Source of the DNA: Sulfuracidifex tepidarius
GTDB lineage: Archaea; Thermoproteota; Thermoprotei_A; Sulfolobales; Sulfolobaceae
Direction: 5' to 3'
NCBI RefSeq assembly: GCF_008326425.1
Contig: NZ_AP018929.1
Location: 1,998,875-2,062,874 of the forward strand
DNA length: 64,000 nucleotides
Shown here: in pieces, positions 18,311-28,200 of the stretch
Numbering within the stretch: the stretch's first letter is position 1
How the letters are laid out: each line of letters starts with the position of its first letter
The notes under the pieces: generated by a model
Database searches by the model: none
Told to the model about the DNA's origin: nothing
What the model saw: the letters and a program-made list of their open reading frames with translations, nothing else
Position numbers and translations under genes: made by a program

Positions 18311-19579
18311 ATGGAGAAGGGAGACCTTTACGAGTTTCTTAAGATAGACACTACCTCAGCTAAAGGGAAGGGAGAGGAGGGAGCTAAATTCCTCGTCGAT
18401 TACATGACTGATCACGGGATTGAGGCCAGACTGATCAGGCACAAGGCAGTTAACCCTTACGTAGTCGGAGAGCTGAATGTTGGAGCGGAGAGGACTCTTT
18501 TGGTTTACAATCACTACGACGTTCAGCCCGTGGAACCGCTTGATAAATGGAATACCGACCCTTTCAATCCCACGGAAAAGGAAGGGAAAATATACGCTAG
18601 GGGAGTTGCAGACGATAAGGGGTCTCTCATTGCCAGACTCCAGAGCATCTTCGAGCTAAAGAAGGAAGGTAAGCTCAAGGTTAACCTGAAGTTCATCTAC
18701 GAGGGGGTCGAGGAGATAGGAAGCCCGAACATAGAGGACTTCCTTGAGGACTACAAGGATCAGCTTAGGTCAGACTATGTTCTATGGGAGGGAGCCGGAA
18801 GGGGTCCAGACAACTCACCGGAGATAGTTCTGGGCGTCAAAGGTCTTCTTTATGTAGAGGTGAGGGACAAGACTCCAAAGGACCTCCATTCCATGTATGC
18901 ACCCATCGTGAGGAACCCGGCCTGGGAGCTAGTGAATTTCCTCAACTCGTTGAGGAGTGACGGAAAGGTTAACTTGAAGGGATTTTACGATAGAGTGAGA
19001 TGGCTCACTGAGGAGGAGGCTAGACTCATGAAAGGGGTTAAACAGGAGATGGAGAGTTCCCTGTCTCAGTCAGTCCCCGAGAACTTCATGAGGAAATTGG
19101 TGGAAGAGCCTACGTGCAACATAGCTGGTCTCTACGCGGGGTACATAGGGGAGGGGTCTAAGACAGTCATCCCGTCATACGCTTTCGCGAAGATAGATTT
19201 CAGGCTAGTCCCTGATCAGGACCCTGAAGAGGTGTTGAAGTCACTCTTGAGCGTGATCCCTCAACAATTTGAGGTAAAAGTATGGGGAAAAGTGAAGCCT
19301 TACAGGACGTCGTTGAAGAGCGAGATAGCTTCAGCCTTAATTTCCTCAGCTAGGAGGACTTACAACGTTGATCCGAGCGTTCTGCCTAACAGCCCCGGTA
19401 CGGGCCCTATGGAGGCTTTCGCAAGAATTTTGAATAATAACCAGATAGCGGACGGAGTGGGCGTAGATAACTCAAGCTCTAACATTCACTCTTTCAACGA
19501 GTGGATACACGTTGAAGATTACCTCCTGGCACAGAGATGGATGAGAGAGCTCTTGTTGGAATTGGGGAATATGCCTTGA
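18311..19579 (+). CDS. M20-family metallopeptidase (dipeptidase type)
   Basis: The 422-residue cytosolic enzyme has the M20 metal-site order: NHYDVQP (His and Asp, about residue 74), the bridging Asp in GVADDKG (about 103), the Glu pair in EGVEEIG (about 138) and a C-terminal His in NIHSFNEW (about 397). The middle dimerisation domain is present. The family includes carboxypeptidases, dipeptidases and deacylases that use two zinc ions. It is monocistronic and near a TATA-like box. The exact substrate is not readable. Confidence 0.87.
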   Translation: MEKGDLYEFLKIDTTSAKGKGEEGAKFLVDYMTDHGIEARLIRHKAVNPYVVGELNVGAERTLLVYNHYDVQPVEPLDKWNTDPFNPTEKEGKIYARGVADDKGSLIARLQSIFELKKEGKLKVNLKFIYEGVEEIGSPNIEDFLEDYKDQLRSDYVLWEGAGRGPDNSPEIVLGVKGLLYVEVRDKTPKDLHSMYAPIVRNPAWELVNFLNSLRSDGKVNLKGFYDRVRWLTEEEARLMKGVKQEMESSLSQSVPENFMRKLVEEPTCNIAGLYAGYIGEGSKTVIPSYAFAKIDFRLVPDQDPEEVLKSLLSVIPQQFEVKVWGKVKPYRTSLKSEIASALISSARRTYNVDPSVLPNSPGTGPMEAFARILNNNQIADGVGVDNSSSNIHSFNEWIHVEDYLLAQRWMRELLLELGNMP

Positions 19580-19798
19580 CCCTTTTTATAAACTTTATCT
19601 AATTGAGAGGTAAGAGACTATCGCGGGAGGCCTATGACTATATGAAGGTATAGGACTTAATCTGGAAGTCTCTTAGCTCGAGCGTTCAACCTTTCAATTT
19701 GGGGAATTAAATATAGAGACACAAGTAGTGGTTCCTTATCTCGCTTTAACTTTTTCCCTTTTCATTTCATGTAGCACAAAAGAGACAGACACTATGAG

Positions 19799-19818
19799 AG
19801 GAGGACTCAAATCCTCCT
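19799..19818. terminator. Hairpin between convergent genes
   Basis: AGGAGGA (19799-19805), a 6-nt loop and TCCTCCT (19812-19818) form a perfect 7-bp stem followed on the plus strand by a pyrimidine-rich run. It lies between the M20 gene and the end of the coiled-coil gene and could terminate either. Confidence 0.4.
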
Positions 19819-19846
19819 ACCTATTTCTCCTCCCTTTCTCTCCTCT

Positions 19847-20140
19847 CTATTTTTTCTTCAACTTTTCGAAGAGCTTCTCTGTCTTCTCACTGATTTCCTT
19901 GAGTTCCTTCTTCATTTCGGTCAAGTTTGACTTTCTCTTCAAGTCGTCTAACTTCTGCGTGAGGTCATGATATTCTTTCTCTTCGTCGTCGGTCTTCTTT
20001 CCTTCTTTCTTTACTCTTTCCAAGTTTTTCGGGAAGGTATCACGCATGGTAGTTATCAACTTGTTTATGTCTTCCTCCACCTCTTCCTTGGTTGCGTAAC
20101 TCTTCTCCTTTATTTCTTTTAGAAGTTTTGAAAGATCCAT
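19847..20140 (-). CDS. Small charged coiled-coil protein
   Basis: The 97-residue product is almost wholly Lys/Glu-rich alpha helix with heptad-like spacing of Leu and Ile (for example LTQKLDDLKRKSNLTEMKKE). It has no membrane segment or Cys. It follows the malate dehydrogenase gene on the same strand after 37 nt, so it may be cotranscribed. The function is unknown; a structural or chromatin-associated role is possible. Confidence 0.6.
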   Translation of the reverse strand: MDLSKLLKEIKEKSYATKEEVEEDINKLITTMRDTFPKNLERVKKEGKKTDDEEKEYHDLTQKLDDLKRKSNLTEMKKELKEISEKTEKLFEKLKKK

Positions 20141-20177
20141 ATGTGAATTAGTGATAATCAGTTAAAAAATTTTTGAT

Positions 20178-21086
20178 TTAAGCAAGAATCTGTATCCTAT
20201 TTAAGCTTTCCTTGTAGAAGCTGTAGAAGTCCTTAGTTGCGGATATGAGGTGCCATCTGTCCTTCTCGTCCAGGAGGGACTCCAGGGATGGACCTATCTT
20301 CCTTCCTACCACGACGGGCTCGCTGATGTGAACTATCTCGTCCTCGAAGTAGTGAGGGAAAGCGATGGACATGACCTTGTTCTCATTCAACACTATACTG
20401 CGTATTATTTCCTCTATTATCGTGCCCGGACCCCAAGTGGTACCTCCCATAGCCTTTATTATGTCTCCAGGGATAGACTTAACGTATCTCTCTACTTCCT
20501 CCTTGTCGACCTTGTCACCTACGAGTTGGTCTTTCACAGTCACCGTGCTCCACAGGATCACCGCGTCGTCACCATGTTCACCTCCTACGTAACCGTTCAC
20601 GTAGTTGACTGGAACCTTCAGCTTCTTAGCTATGAACGACCTCATCCTCATAGTCTCCACTTGGTCTCCTGTGCTTATCGTGTATTTTCCGGACACTTTC
20701 ATGAATATGGAAGCCATCATGTCCACTGGGTTGCTGACCATCACGTATATGGCGTCGTTTCTCTTCGGCAGCTCCTTGGCTAGACTCGCTATGATTTTCG
20801 CGTTCTCGACGAAGAGATCCCTCCTGTCCATTCCAGGCTTCCTCGGTTTACCTGCGGTGACCACTACGACGTCGCAGGAGGTCACGTCGTCTAAGGAGTT
20901 AGTTCCCAAGACTTCGGTCTTTAGTCTCCTCGAGGCTAAGGCGTGTCTGAGCTCATGCTCGAACTTCTCGGGGAGGTCTGGAATTATGTCGTAAAGTACT
21001 GCCTCGTCTACGTAACCTCCCATCAATGTATTGAACGCAATTGTCTGACCTATCTTTCCCGTACCTATGAATCCTATCTTGGTCAT
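20178..21086 (-). CDS. mdh: Malate dehydrogenase (LDH/MDH family)
   Basis: The 302-residue enzyme has the NAD motif [11 protein letters not shown] at its N-terminus, an acidic residue ending strand 2 (VLYDI), the mobile-loop region [13 protein letters not shown] with two Arg for substrate, VSNPVD, and the catalytic His in GGEHGDD (about residue 176). This set is typical of archaeal malate dehydrogenases interconverting malate and oxaloacetate. It is divergent from prpD across a 73-nt spacer. Malate is produced downstream of the succinate made by the methylcitrate cycle, so the placement is meaningful. Confidence 0.88.
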   Translation of the reverse strand: MTKIGFIGTGKIGQTIAFNTLMGGYVDEAVLYDIIPDLPEKFEHELRHALASRRLKTEVLGTNSLDDVTSCDVVVVTAGKPRKPGMDRRDLFVENAKIIASLAKELPKRNDAIYVMVSNPVDMMASIFMKVSGKYTISTGDQVETMRMRSFIAKKLKVPVNYVNGYVGGEHGDDAVILWSTVTVKDQLVGDKVDKEEVERYVKSIPGDIIKAMGGTTWGPGTIIEEIIRSIVLNENKVMSIAFPHYFEDEIVHISEPVVVGRKIGPSLESLLDEKDRWHLISATKDFYSFYKESLNRIQILA

Positions 21087-21159
21087 TTTGAATCACAGTT
21101 ACAATTCTCAGTTTACTTTTTTAAGTTTTACGTATTATTTTTATAATGGTAAAAAAGAA

Positions 21160-22410
21160 ATGAAAGATCAGCTACTTAATATGATAGTCGGGCATTACTC
21201 CTCCTATTCTCTTGCGGGGGAGGATGAGCTGAAAATGAGGCTGCTGGACGCGCTCGCCGTTGCATACGCCGCCAGGAGGGAAAGGATTCCCTTCTCTCTA
21301 ACGCTCATTCAGGGAGACGTCCCGTCTTTGATGGGGATGACCTCAGTGGACTCAGCAGCTTTCGTGAACACTTTCCTGATCAGGTACCTCGACTTCAACG
21401 ATACTTTCCTTGGACTGGAACCGCTGCACCCTAGCGACATGATAGGGGGACTCTTGGCCTTGGGATACGTTCAGGACTCATCAGGGGAAGATCTGCTCCA
21501 CGCTATGGGGTTGGGATATGACGTGGGGGTGTCTCTCTGTAAGACCACTTCCTTGAGGAAGAAGGGCTTCGACCACGTCAACTTCCTCGGAATAGGAGCC
21601 GCAGTAGCGTCAGGGTACCTCCTCTCCCTCAGCGAGGAACAGTTGAGGAACGCGGTCTCCCTCACCGTAGTCCCACATGTGGCATTACGTGAGACTAGGT
21701 CGGGGAAGCTGACTAGCTGGAAGGCAGGAGCTGCGGCAGAGGCGGTTAGGAACGCGGTATTCAGCTCCCTCTTAGCTAAGTCAGGGATGGAAGGACCGCC
21801 TCTTCCGTTTCAGGGGAAATACGGTTTCACTAGTTTGGTAGCTAGAGACATGGACTTGTCAAGATTCAAACCTAACGTAGAGGTCAGGAATACCGCGATA
21901 AAGGAGTTTCCCGTAGAATATCACGCCCAAGCTGCGGTGGAGGCGTCGCTCAAGGCCGAGTGGAGCGGGAAAATCGAGAGCGTCCTTGTGGAAACCTATG
22001 AGGCAGCGGTCTCCATACTTGCTGATGAAGATAAATGGAACCCCGAGAACAGGGAGACCGCTGACCACAGCTTACCTTTCACAGTCTCGTACTCCCTCCT
22101 CAGGAGGGACTTCTGGCTCGACAGCTATTCTCACATACATGACAGGGACGTCAGGGACCTCATGAAGTTAGTTCAGGTTAGAGAAGTGAAGGAGTTCTCC
22201 CAGGAATACCCGGAGAAGCTTCCCGTGAGGCTCACTGTGAACTCTTCCTCAGTAGAGGTCGATGTCCCTAAGGGGTACCCGACTAACCCCATGACAATGG
22301 AGGAGGTAGAGGCGAAAGCCAGGAGGCTGGGGTTACCAGAAAAGGTTATCAGCTTAGTAAGAGAACTGGAAGAAGTGAAGGTGAAGGATCTTGTCAGAGA
22401 AATTACCTGA
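21160..22410 (+). CDS. prpD: MmgE/PrpD-family 2-methylcitrate dehydratase
   Basis: The 416-residue protein matches the MmgE/PrpD family: LLDALAVAYAARRE near the N-terminus, a long helical domain, and FKPNVEVRNTAIKEFPVEYH with the conserved C-terminal lid. It would dehydrate 2-methylcitrate. The ATG at 21160 is preferred to the in-frame 21067 because the earlier start would overlap the divergent mdh gene and a TATA-like TTTTTATAAT lies just upstream. The following prpB overlaps its end by 20 nt. Confidence 0.83.
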   Translation: MKDQLLNMIVGHYSSYSLAGEDELKMRLLDALAVAYAARRERIPFSLTLIQGDVPSLMGMTSVDSAAFVNTFLIRYLDFNDTFLGLEPLHPSDMIGGLLALGYVQDSSGEDLLHAMGLGYDVGVSLCKTTSLRKKGFDHVNFLGIGAAVASGYLLSLSEEQLRNAVSLTVVPHVALRETRSGKLTSWKAGAAAEAVRNAVFSSLLAKSGMEGPPLPFQGKYGFTSLVARDMDLSRFKPNVEVRNTAIKEFPVEYHAQAAVEASLKAEWSGKIESVLVETYEAAVSILADEDKWNPENRETADHSLPFTVSYSLLRRDFWLDSYSHIHDRDVRDLMKLVQVREVKEFSQEYPEKLPVRLTVNSSSVEVDVPKGYPTNPMTMEEVEAKARRLGLPEKVISLVRELEEVKVKDLVREIT

Positions 22411-23230
22411 TTTCATGGTAATACCCGGGGTCTTCAACCCGTTCTCAGCCATGTTAGCTAAGAGGTCTGGGTTCTCAGCCGTTTACTTATCTGGCGGAGG
22501 GCTCACCTCCTCCCTGGGTTTGCCTGACCTAGGGACCATAACTCTGGACGAGGTAGAGTGGGTGCTCCAGAGGATCACGGAGACAGTAGACGTCAAGGTC
22601 GTGGTGGATGCAGACACGGGGTTTGGTGAAGTGCTCAACGTGTTCAGGGCGGTGAAGAGGCTGGAGAGGGCCGGGGCGTGGGCGATCCAGATAGAGGACC
22701 AAGTCATGCCCAAGAAGTGTGGTCACCTCAAGGGGAAGGAGGTAGTACGCCCTGAAGCGATGGTAGAGAAGATAAGGACAGCACTTAAAGCCAGGGAGAA
22801 GTCCATCATCATCGCTAGGGTTGACTCCAGGTCAGTCCTCGGTATGAGGGACGCGATAGAGAGGGCTAAGAGGTACCTTGATGCTGGTGCAGACGTTATC
22901 TTTCCAGAGGCGTTAGAGACCAAGGAAGAGTTCTCAGAGTTCAAGAAAGAGTTAGGTAATGTGAGGCTTCTAGCTAATATGACGGAGTTCGGCAGGACTC
23001 CCCTCATCACTGCAGACGAGTTCAGGGAAATGGGCTACTCTATGGTCATCTTCCCTGTCACAGCCTTCAGGGTCGCGGCGAAGGCTATGAAGGAAGCTTA
23101 CGACGTCCTGGCTAAGGAAGGGACTCAGTCCTCCCTTATGGACAAGATGATGACCAGGGAAGAACAGTACGACGTTGTAAACTACTACTTCTATGAGGAC
23201 CTAGATAGTTCTATGTCGAAAGGTTTATAG
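22391..23230 (+). CDS. prpB: 2-methylisocitrate lyase
   Basis: The 279-residue protein is a PEP-mutase/isocitrate lyase superfamily TIM barrel. It has the signature KKCGHLKGKEVV (about residues 107-118) with the catalytic Cys, VDADTGFG for Mg binding, and PGVFNPFSAMLAKRSGF at the N-terminus. It cleaves 2-methylisocitrate to pyruvate and succinate. The start is taken as TTG 22391, which keeps the N-terminal strand; ATG 22415 is the alternative. Family members also include phosphonopyruvate-type enzymes, but the prpD and citrate synthase neighbours favour PrpB. Confidence 0.87.
   Translation: MSEKLPDFMVIPGVFNPFSAMLAKRSGFSAVYLSGGGLTSSLGLPDLGTITLDEVEWVLQRITETVDVKVVVDADTGFGEVLNVFRAVKRLERAGAWAIQIEDQVMPKKCGHLKGKEVVRPEAMVEKIRTALKAREKSIIIARVDSRSVLGMRDAIERAKRYLDAGADVIFPEALETKEEFSEFKKELGNVRLLANMTEFGRTPLITADEFREMGYSMVIFPVTAFRVAAKAMKEAYDVLAKEGTQSSLMDKMMTREEQYDVVNYYFYEDLDSSMSKGL
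23224..23230 (+). promoter_or_regulatory. Possible internal TATA before CBS gene
   Basis: TTTATAG overlaps the prpB stop and is about 28 nt before the ATG at 23255, so the CBS and citrate synthase genes may have a leaderless promoter of their own besides readthrough from prpB. Confidence 0.4.
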
Positions 23231-23254
23231 TCTTGTTTGCTGACAATATTAATT

Positions 23255-23686
23255 ATGATTCAAGAAAAAATTAAAAAAATAATCACACGCCCCATGGTTA
23301 CAGTCACTCAAGGTACGTCGCTCCTGAACGCGGTGAAACTGATGGCATCTCAAGGGATAGGGTCGGTAATCATAGTGGACAACCAAGGGAAACCTATAGG
23401 CATATTCACTGAGAGGGACCTTCTCATGGCTATCGCGAGGGGAGAGTCAACTAACACTTCAATAGAGAAGATAGCTACGATTGGGAAGTTAATAACAGTG
23501 AACGAGGAAGACAGTGTGGGCAAGGCAGCGAAGCTGATGCATGAACACAACATAAGGCACTTGGTGGTCGTGAACCAGGAAGGAGCAGCTGTAGGTGTAA
23601 TATCTATCAGGGACATAATAAGCGAGAAGCACCTCTTGTCGGCGATATCATCAGAGCCGGGGGATGAGTGGGTGGGTGGTGATTGA
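23255..23686 (+). CDS. Two-CBS-domain protein
   Basis: The 143-residue protein consists of two CBS domains, each ending in the GxxTERDLL / GVISIRDII pattern (about residues 54 and 119). Such Bateman modules bind adenine nucleotides and control partner enzymes. It overlaps the citrate synthase start by one base (TGATG), so it is translationally coupled to that gene. I infer that it regulates methylcitrate or citrate synthase by energy state; direct evidence is absent. The ATG at 23255 is preferred to TTG 23237 because of the TATA spacing. Confidence 0.83.
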   Translation: MIQEKIKKIITRPMVTVTQGTSLLNAVKLMASQGIGSVIIVDNQGKPIGIFTERDLLMAIARGESTNTSIEKIATIGKLITVNEEDSVGKAAKLMHEHNIRHLVVVNQEGAAVGVISIRDIISEKHLLSAISSEPGDEWVGGD

Positions 23687-24813
23687 TGCAGGTCAGTAGA
23701 GGGCTAGAGGACGTCATAATTAAGACGACTTCCCTCACCTTTATAGACGGAGAGAAAGGCATACTCAGGTATAGGGGATACGACATAAACGATCTGATGA
23801 ACGCCTCATACGAGGAAGTGATCTACCTCATGCTTTACGGTGACCTACCTTCTAGAGGAGAGCTGGAAGAGGTGAAGTCAATCATAAACGAATCATATGA
23901 CGTACCTGAGAGCGTGATTAACGTGATTTTCTCCTTGGGGAGGAGCTGTGACCCTATAGGCATGATGGAGACTGCGTTCGGGGCTCTAGCTTCGGTTTAC
24001 AACCCAGCGTGGGATAAAGAGAGGGACAAGGAGACTGCGTTGAAGATCATAGCAAAGGCTTCTACTGTAACGTGTAACGTGATGAGGGCTAAGGAAGGCC
24101 TGAAGCCGAAAGTACCAGAGCCTTCAGAGAGCTACGCCAAGAGCTTCCTTAGGTCATCCCTTGACAAGGAACCGGACGAGCTAGAGGTGAAGGCGATGGA
24201 CAACAGCTTGGTCCTTTACACGGACCATGAGGTCCCCGCTTCCACTACCGCGGGTCTGGTCACAGCTTCAACTCTTTCAGACATGTACTCCTGCGTAACT
24301 GCAGCTTTAGCAGCGTTGAAGGGACCTCTCCACGGCGGTGCAGCTGAGGGTGCGTTCAACCAATTCGTGGACATAGGGTCTCCTGAAAAGGTAGAGGAAT
24401 GGTTCTCAAGGAAAATGGAGGAAAAGAAAAGGATAATGGGGTTCGGGCACAGAGTTTACAAGACTTACGATCCGAGGGCTAAGATATTTAAACGACTAGC
24501 AGAGAGCTTATCCTCGAGAAAACCAGAGGCTAAGACGTATTTTAAGATCGCATCTAAGCTAGATGAGGTAGGAGAAAAACACCTTTCAGAGAAGAAGTTG
24601 TTCCCGAACACTGACTTCTACTCAGGGATATTGTTCTACTCCATGGGCTTCCCCGTCTACATGTTCACACCTATATTCGCGCTTTCGAGGACGCTCGGGT
24701 GGACTTCCCACTTCATAGAGTACGTCGAGGAACAGCACAGGCTCATAAGGCCTAGGGCAGCATATGTCGGAGCCGAGAAGAGGGAGTTCGTTCCTCTTGA
24801 GAAAAGAAGCTAA
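23686..24813 (+). CDS. Citrate synthase / 2-methylcitrate synthase
   Basis: The 375-residue enzyme has the citrate synthase catalytic residues: His in GPLHGGAAEG (about residue 219), His in MGFGHRVYKTYDPRA (about residue 258) and Asp in NTDFYSGILFYSMGFP (about residue 309). The N-terminal LRYRGYDINDL motif is also present. It condenses oxaloacetate with acetyl-CoA or propionyl-CoA. With prpD and prpB next to it, 2-methylcitrate synthase activity is likely, though archaeal enzymes often take both. Confidence 0.88.
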   Translation: MQVSRGLEDVIIKTTSLTFIDGEKGILRYRGYDINDLMNASYEEVIYLMLYGDLPSRGELEEVKSIINESYDVPESVINVIFSLGRSCDPIGMMETAFGALASVYNPAWDKERDKETALKIIAKASTVTCNVMRAKEGLKPKVPEPSESYAKSFLRSSLDKEPDELEVKAMDNSLVLYTDHEVPASTTAGLVTASTLSDMYSCVTAALAALKGPLHGGAAEGAFNQFVDIGSPEKVEEWFSRKMEEKKRIMGFGHRVYKTYDPRAKIFKRLAESLSSRKPEAKTYFKIASKLDEVGEKHLSEKKLFPNTDFYSGILFYSMGFPVYMFTPIFALSRTLGWTSHFIEYVEEQHRLIRPRAAYVGAEKREFVPLEKRS

Positions 24814-25219
24814 AGTCTTCTAGAAGCTGATGTAGAAGCTCAAGAGGTTCGTAATGAGACAAATTAGCCTACATTTTATATATTTTATTCTCTTTTGCTT
24901 CATCTCAATAAGGCTGAATCCCTAAAATGTTTTCAAATCTCTCATATTTTTTAATCATAAGTTTAGTTTAGAATTTCAGGATTAATACTTGTATTTCTCC
25001 CATCTATGACAAAGTCTTGGCAAATGGTAGCATTGAGAGAATCATTATTGGTTTCTGTAAGTCTACTAAGCAGCTAAAAAAGATTCATCCGCGTTATTAG
25101 AAATGGAGTTAGCTTATCCAGTTTTTAGATCAGATGTAAAATTTCCCTTTTGTAACATATATCTTTTTTAAAATATCTTAAAATTTCATGTGAGTTGTAA
25201 ATTATCTGTCAAAACAATA
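24814..25219. other. Gene-free AT-rich spacer
   Basis: About 400 nt with no coherent frame on either strand. It ends in the sedolisin promoter. Confidence 0.45.
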
Positions 25220-25235
25220 CTTAAATATTATAAAC
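25220..25235 (+). promoter_or_regulatory. TATA box of sedolisin gene
   Basis: CTTAAATATTATAAAC is centred about 24 nt before ATG 25251, fitting a leaderless transcript and deciding the start over the adjacent TTG at 25248. Confidence 0.6.
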
Positions 25236-25250
25236 AAAGTATAGCATTTG

Positions 25251-28200
25251 ATGTATAAATATATCGGAATTTTGGCGATATCTCTCTTTTCCCTCAGTAT
25301 AATCCCGATAGCCGGAGCTTTCTCGTCTGCAGGTACTGCATATGTTGGACCTAATCTACAAGGAAATGAGATGGATCAACTTCCTTCAAACCAGGAAATA
25401 TGCGTGTTCGTGATGATTCCTCCTAAAAACATGAACGAATTGATGTTAATAGCTCAAGAGGTTGCAAACCATCAGATCCCTCCGCTGTCAAAACAAGAGA
25501 TGAACTACATGTTCGGGGATGTGAAGAAGGAAAGTGAGGTCGTCTCTTATCTGAAGCAAAGCGGGTTCAACGTGACTTTCTCCTCTCCTTTCTCAGTGAT
25601 AGCAGTGGGAAATGCGTCTCTTGTAGACAAGATATTTCATACTTCCCTTTCCATGTTCAGGGACGCCTCAGTGAGCTATTATAAACCCACCGTCTCTCCC
25701 ACTATTCCATCTCCTCTTAGAGGAACCTTTGTAGGCGGGCTGACAAACTTCACCGAGTTTCAGCCTCAATACGTTACGCTTGGAAGCCCTACAACGTCTC
25801 AATTTCCCGCTCAGGTTCCCGGGAGTCAGTTCTCAGCCTTGATGTATACACCCCAAGAGCTCCAGGGTGCGTATAACGTGACAGGACCAGAGGGGAAGAA
25901 CGTGACTGTGGTGGTACTGGACGCCTACGGGGACCCCGAAATCGAGCAAGACGTGAAAGCCTTCGATTCCATCTATCATCTCCCTAACCTGAACCTCACC
26001 ATAACTCCTGTCGGTCCTTACCATCCTCTGTTGGGCGTCCTGACTGGATGGGACGAGGAGGTAGCTCTAGACGTGGAGGCTGTACACTCCATGGCACCTT
26101 ACGCTAAGATAGACTTGGTGGTAGCTTCAAATGCAGGTTCTGCTCTCTACGAGGCTATAGACTTGATAGTCAGCGAGGATCTCGGACAAGTGGTAGACAT
26201 GAGCTTCGGCATCCCTGAGAATGAGGTAACGGCTACGGGATTCTACTACTACGAGAACGGGCAGCCTCAAATCAACTACCCTTGGGTGGACTACTACTTC
26301 GCCCTTGGATCAGCTGAGGGAATATCTTTCTTTGCCGCCTCTGGAGATGACGGTGCATACGGAGGGACTCCCACTTATTACGGAGGTGTTTCATTCCCTT
26401 CATCTTCTCCGTTCGTGACCTCTGTGGGAGGCACTTCGCTCTTCGTTAACACAACGTCGGGTGAGATAGGAATGCCTAACTCCACAGCGTCCTACGGTTA
26501 CGAGACTGCATGGAGCGTCGAACCACAATACGAGAACCCTGAGACCAGTACTGTCTCCTCAGATGGAGGCTTCAGCACCTTGTTCCCAGTTCCTTGGTAT
26601 CAGATTCCAGTCACCCATTCAGACTCTAGGACGACTCCTGACGTCTCGGCAGACGCAAATCCTTACACCGGAATGGAAATAATAGTAAACGGGCAGAGGA
26701 CTGTAATAGGAGGGACCAGCTTATCGACACAGTTGTGGGGAGGAGTGGCGGCAGACGTGATCTCGTTCGTGAAACACCCTATCGGTCTGTTCAACCCTTA
26801 CTTGTACGAAATATACCAGAACAGTACAGAGTATAATGAGGCGTTTCACCCCGTCACCCTTGGTTTCAACGGGGAGTATCTAGCCAACTCTTCCTACAAC
26901 TTGGTCACTGGCATGGGGTCTCCGAACGTTGGGGAGCTGGAACAAGTGATGGAGACCTTGGTTAAGGAACCCAGGCTGAGTATATCAGTCTCTACCTTCG
27001 CAAAGAACATTACATATCCTTGGTATCCTTACTCCTCCAACTTCACAATTGTAGCTTCAATTTCAACGCCAAACTCCACAACTGTCATGAGCGGCAACTT
27101 CGTTGCATATATCTTCACGTTGAGGGGATTCCTCCTCAGCGTTCCACTTAGCTTCAATGGGTCTTACTGGGTCGCCACTGTATACGTAAACAAGGGATAT
27201 CCTCCGAACGTGTGGAGCGTTGTAGTGAACGGAACTTACGGTGGCATCACAGGTACTGGGTTCGTGGACATTGACGTGGGAGACGGAATAAACGTGCTCT
27301 CTCAGGAAGGCTACATAGGTATAAGCTCTCCTTTCACTTATGAGGTCTGCATTTACCAACCCAACGGTTCCCCTGTTGAGTTAAATTCAGTGAAAGCTTA
27401 CTTTACACTGAACTCTCGCGACATCTTCAACGTGACCATGTTCCAGACCTCCACTCCAGGGTTATATGAAGGACAGGGAGAGGTGATCCCTCCGACTCCT
27501 CAAGGCGCTTACGTGATATACGTCAATACCTCGGGGGCATCGGTCTACTCGTGGGACGTAATTGGAGGCTTCATATACGGAGCAGTGCTTACCCCTGTCA
27601 ACGACGGAGGAGGTTCGATAAATGTGGGAGAAACTTTCGCTGTGATAGCTTCAGCTTACGACAGAGAAGGGCTAGGTCTTTTCACGGGGAACGATATGGT
27701 TTACATTTACAACGACCAAGGTAAGTTAGTTTACTCTACAACCATGGTCCCGGCGCCTGACGTGGATCAATACTATATTTACAACTTGTTCGGATACCAA
27801 GAGGCCAACATAACTTTGCCGTCCAACTTCACCACGGGTTTCTATAAACTCATCATATCTTCTGAGATAAACACTTCAGTGGGCATGTGCATGGAGAACT
27901 TCACCACGGGTTTCTACGTGTCTCCTCAACAGCTCACCGGAAAGGTCTACACGCAGTCCATTTTGTACCAAGGTGAGAACGTGACAGTTTACGCAAACGT
28001 TACCTACCCTAACGGGACGGAAGTAACTCAGGGAGAGTTTACCGTTACCATGATACCTCAACAGTCCTTGTATAATTCCATAAATGAAGAGTTCGACTAC
28101 GGAGTTCCCATGCAGTACAACTTCACGATACATGAGTGGGAGGCTAGGGTAACTGTTCCTTCAGTGATGTCTAGGGAAGGTCTTTTCTCCGTTGCCGGGC

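Noticed and set aside
20250-20783. 177-residue plus-strand frame
   Set aside because: It lies fully within mdh on the other strand and has no motif.
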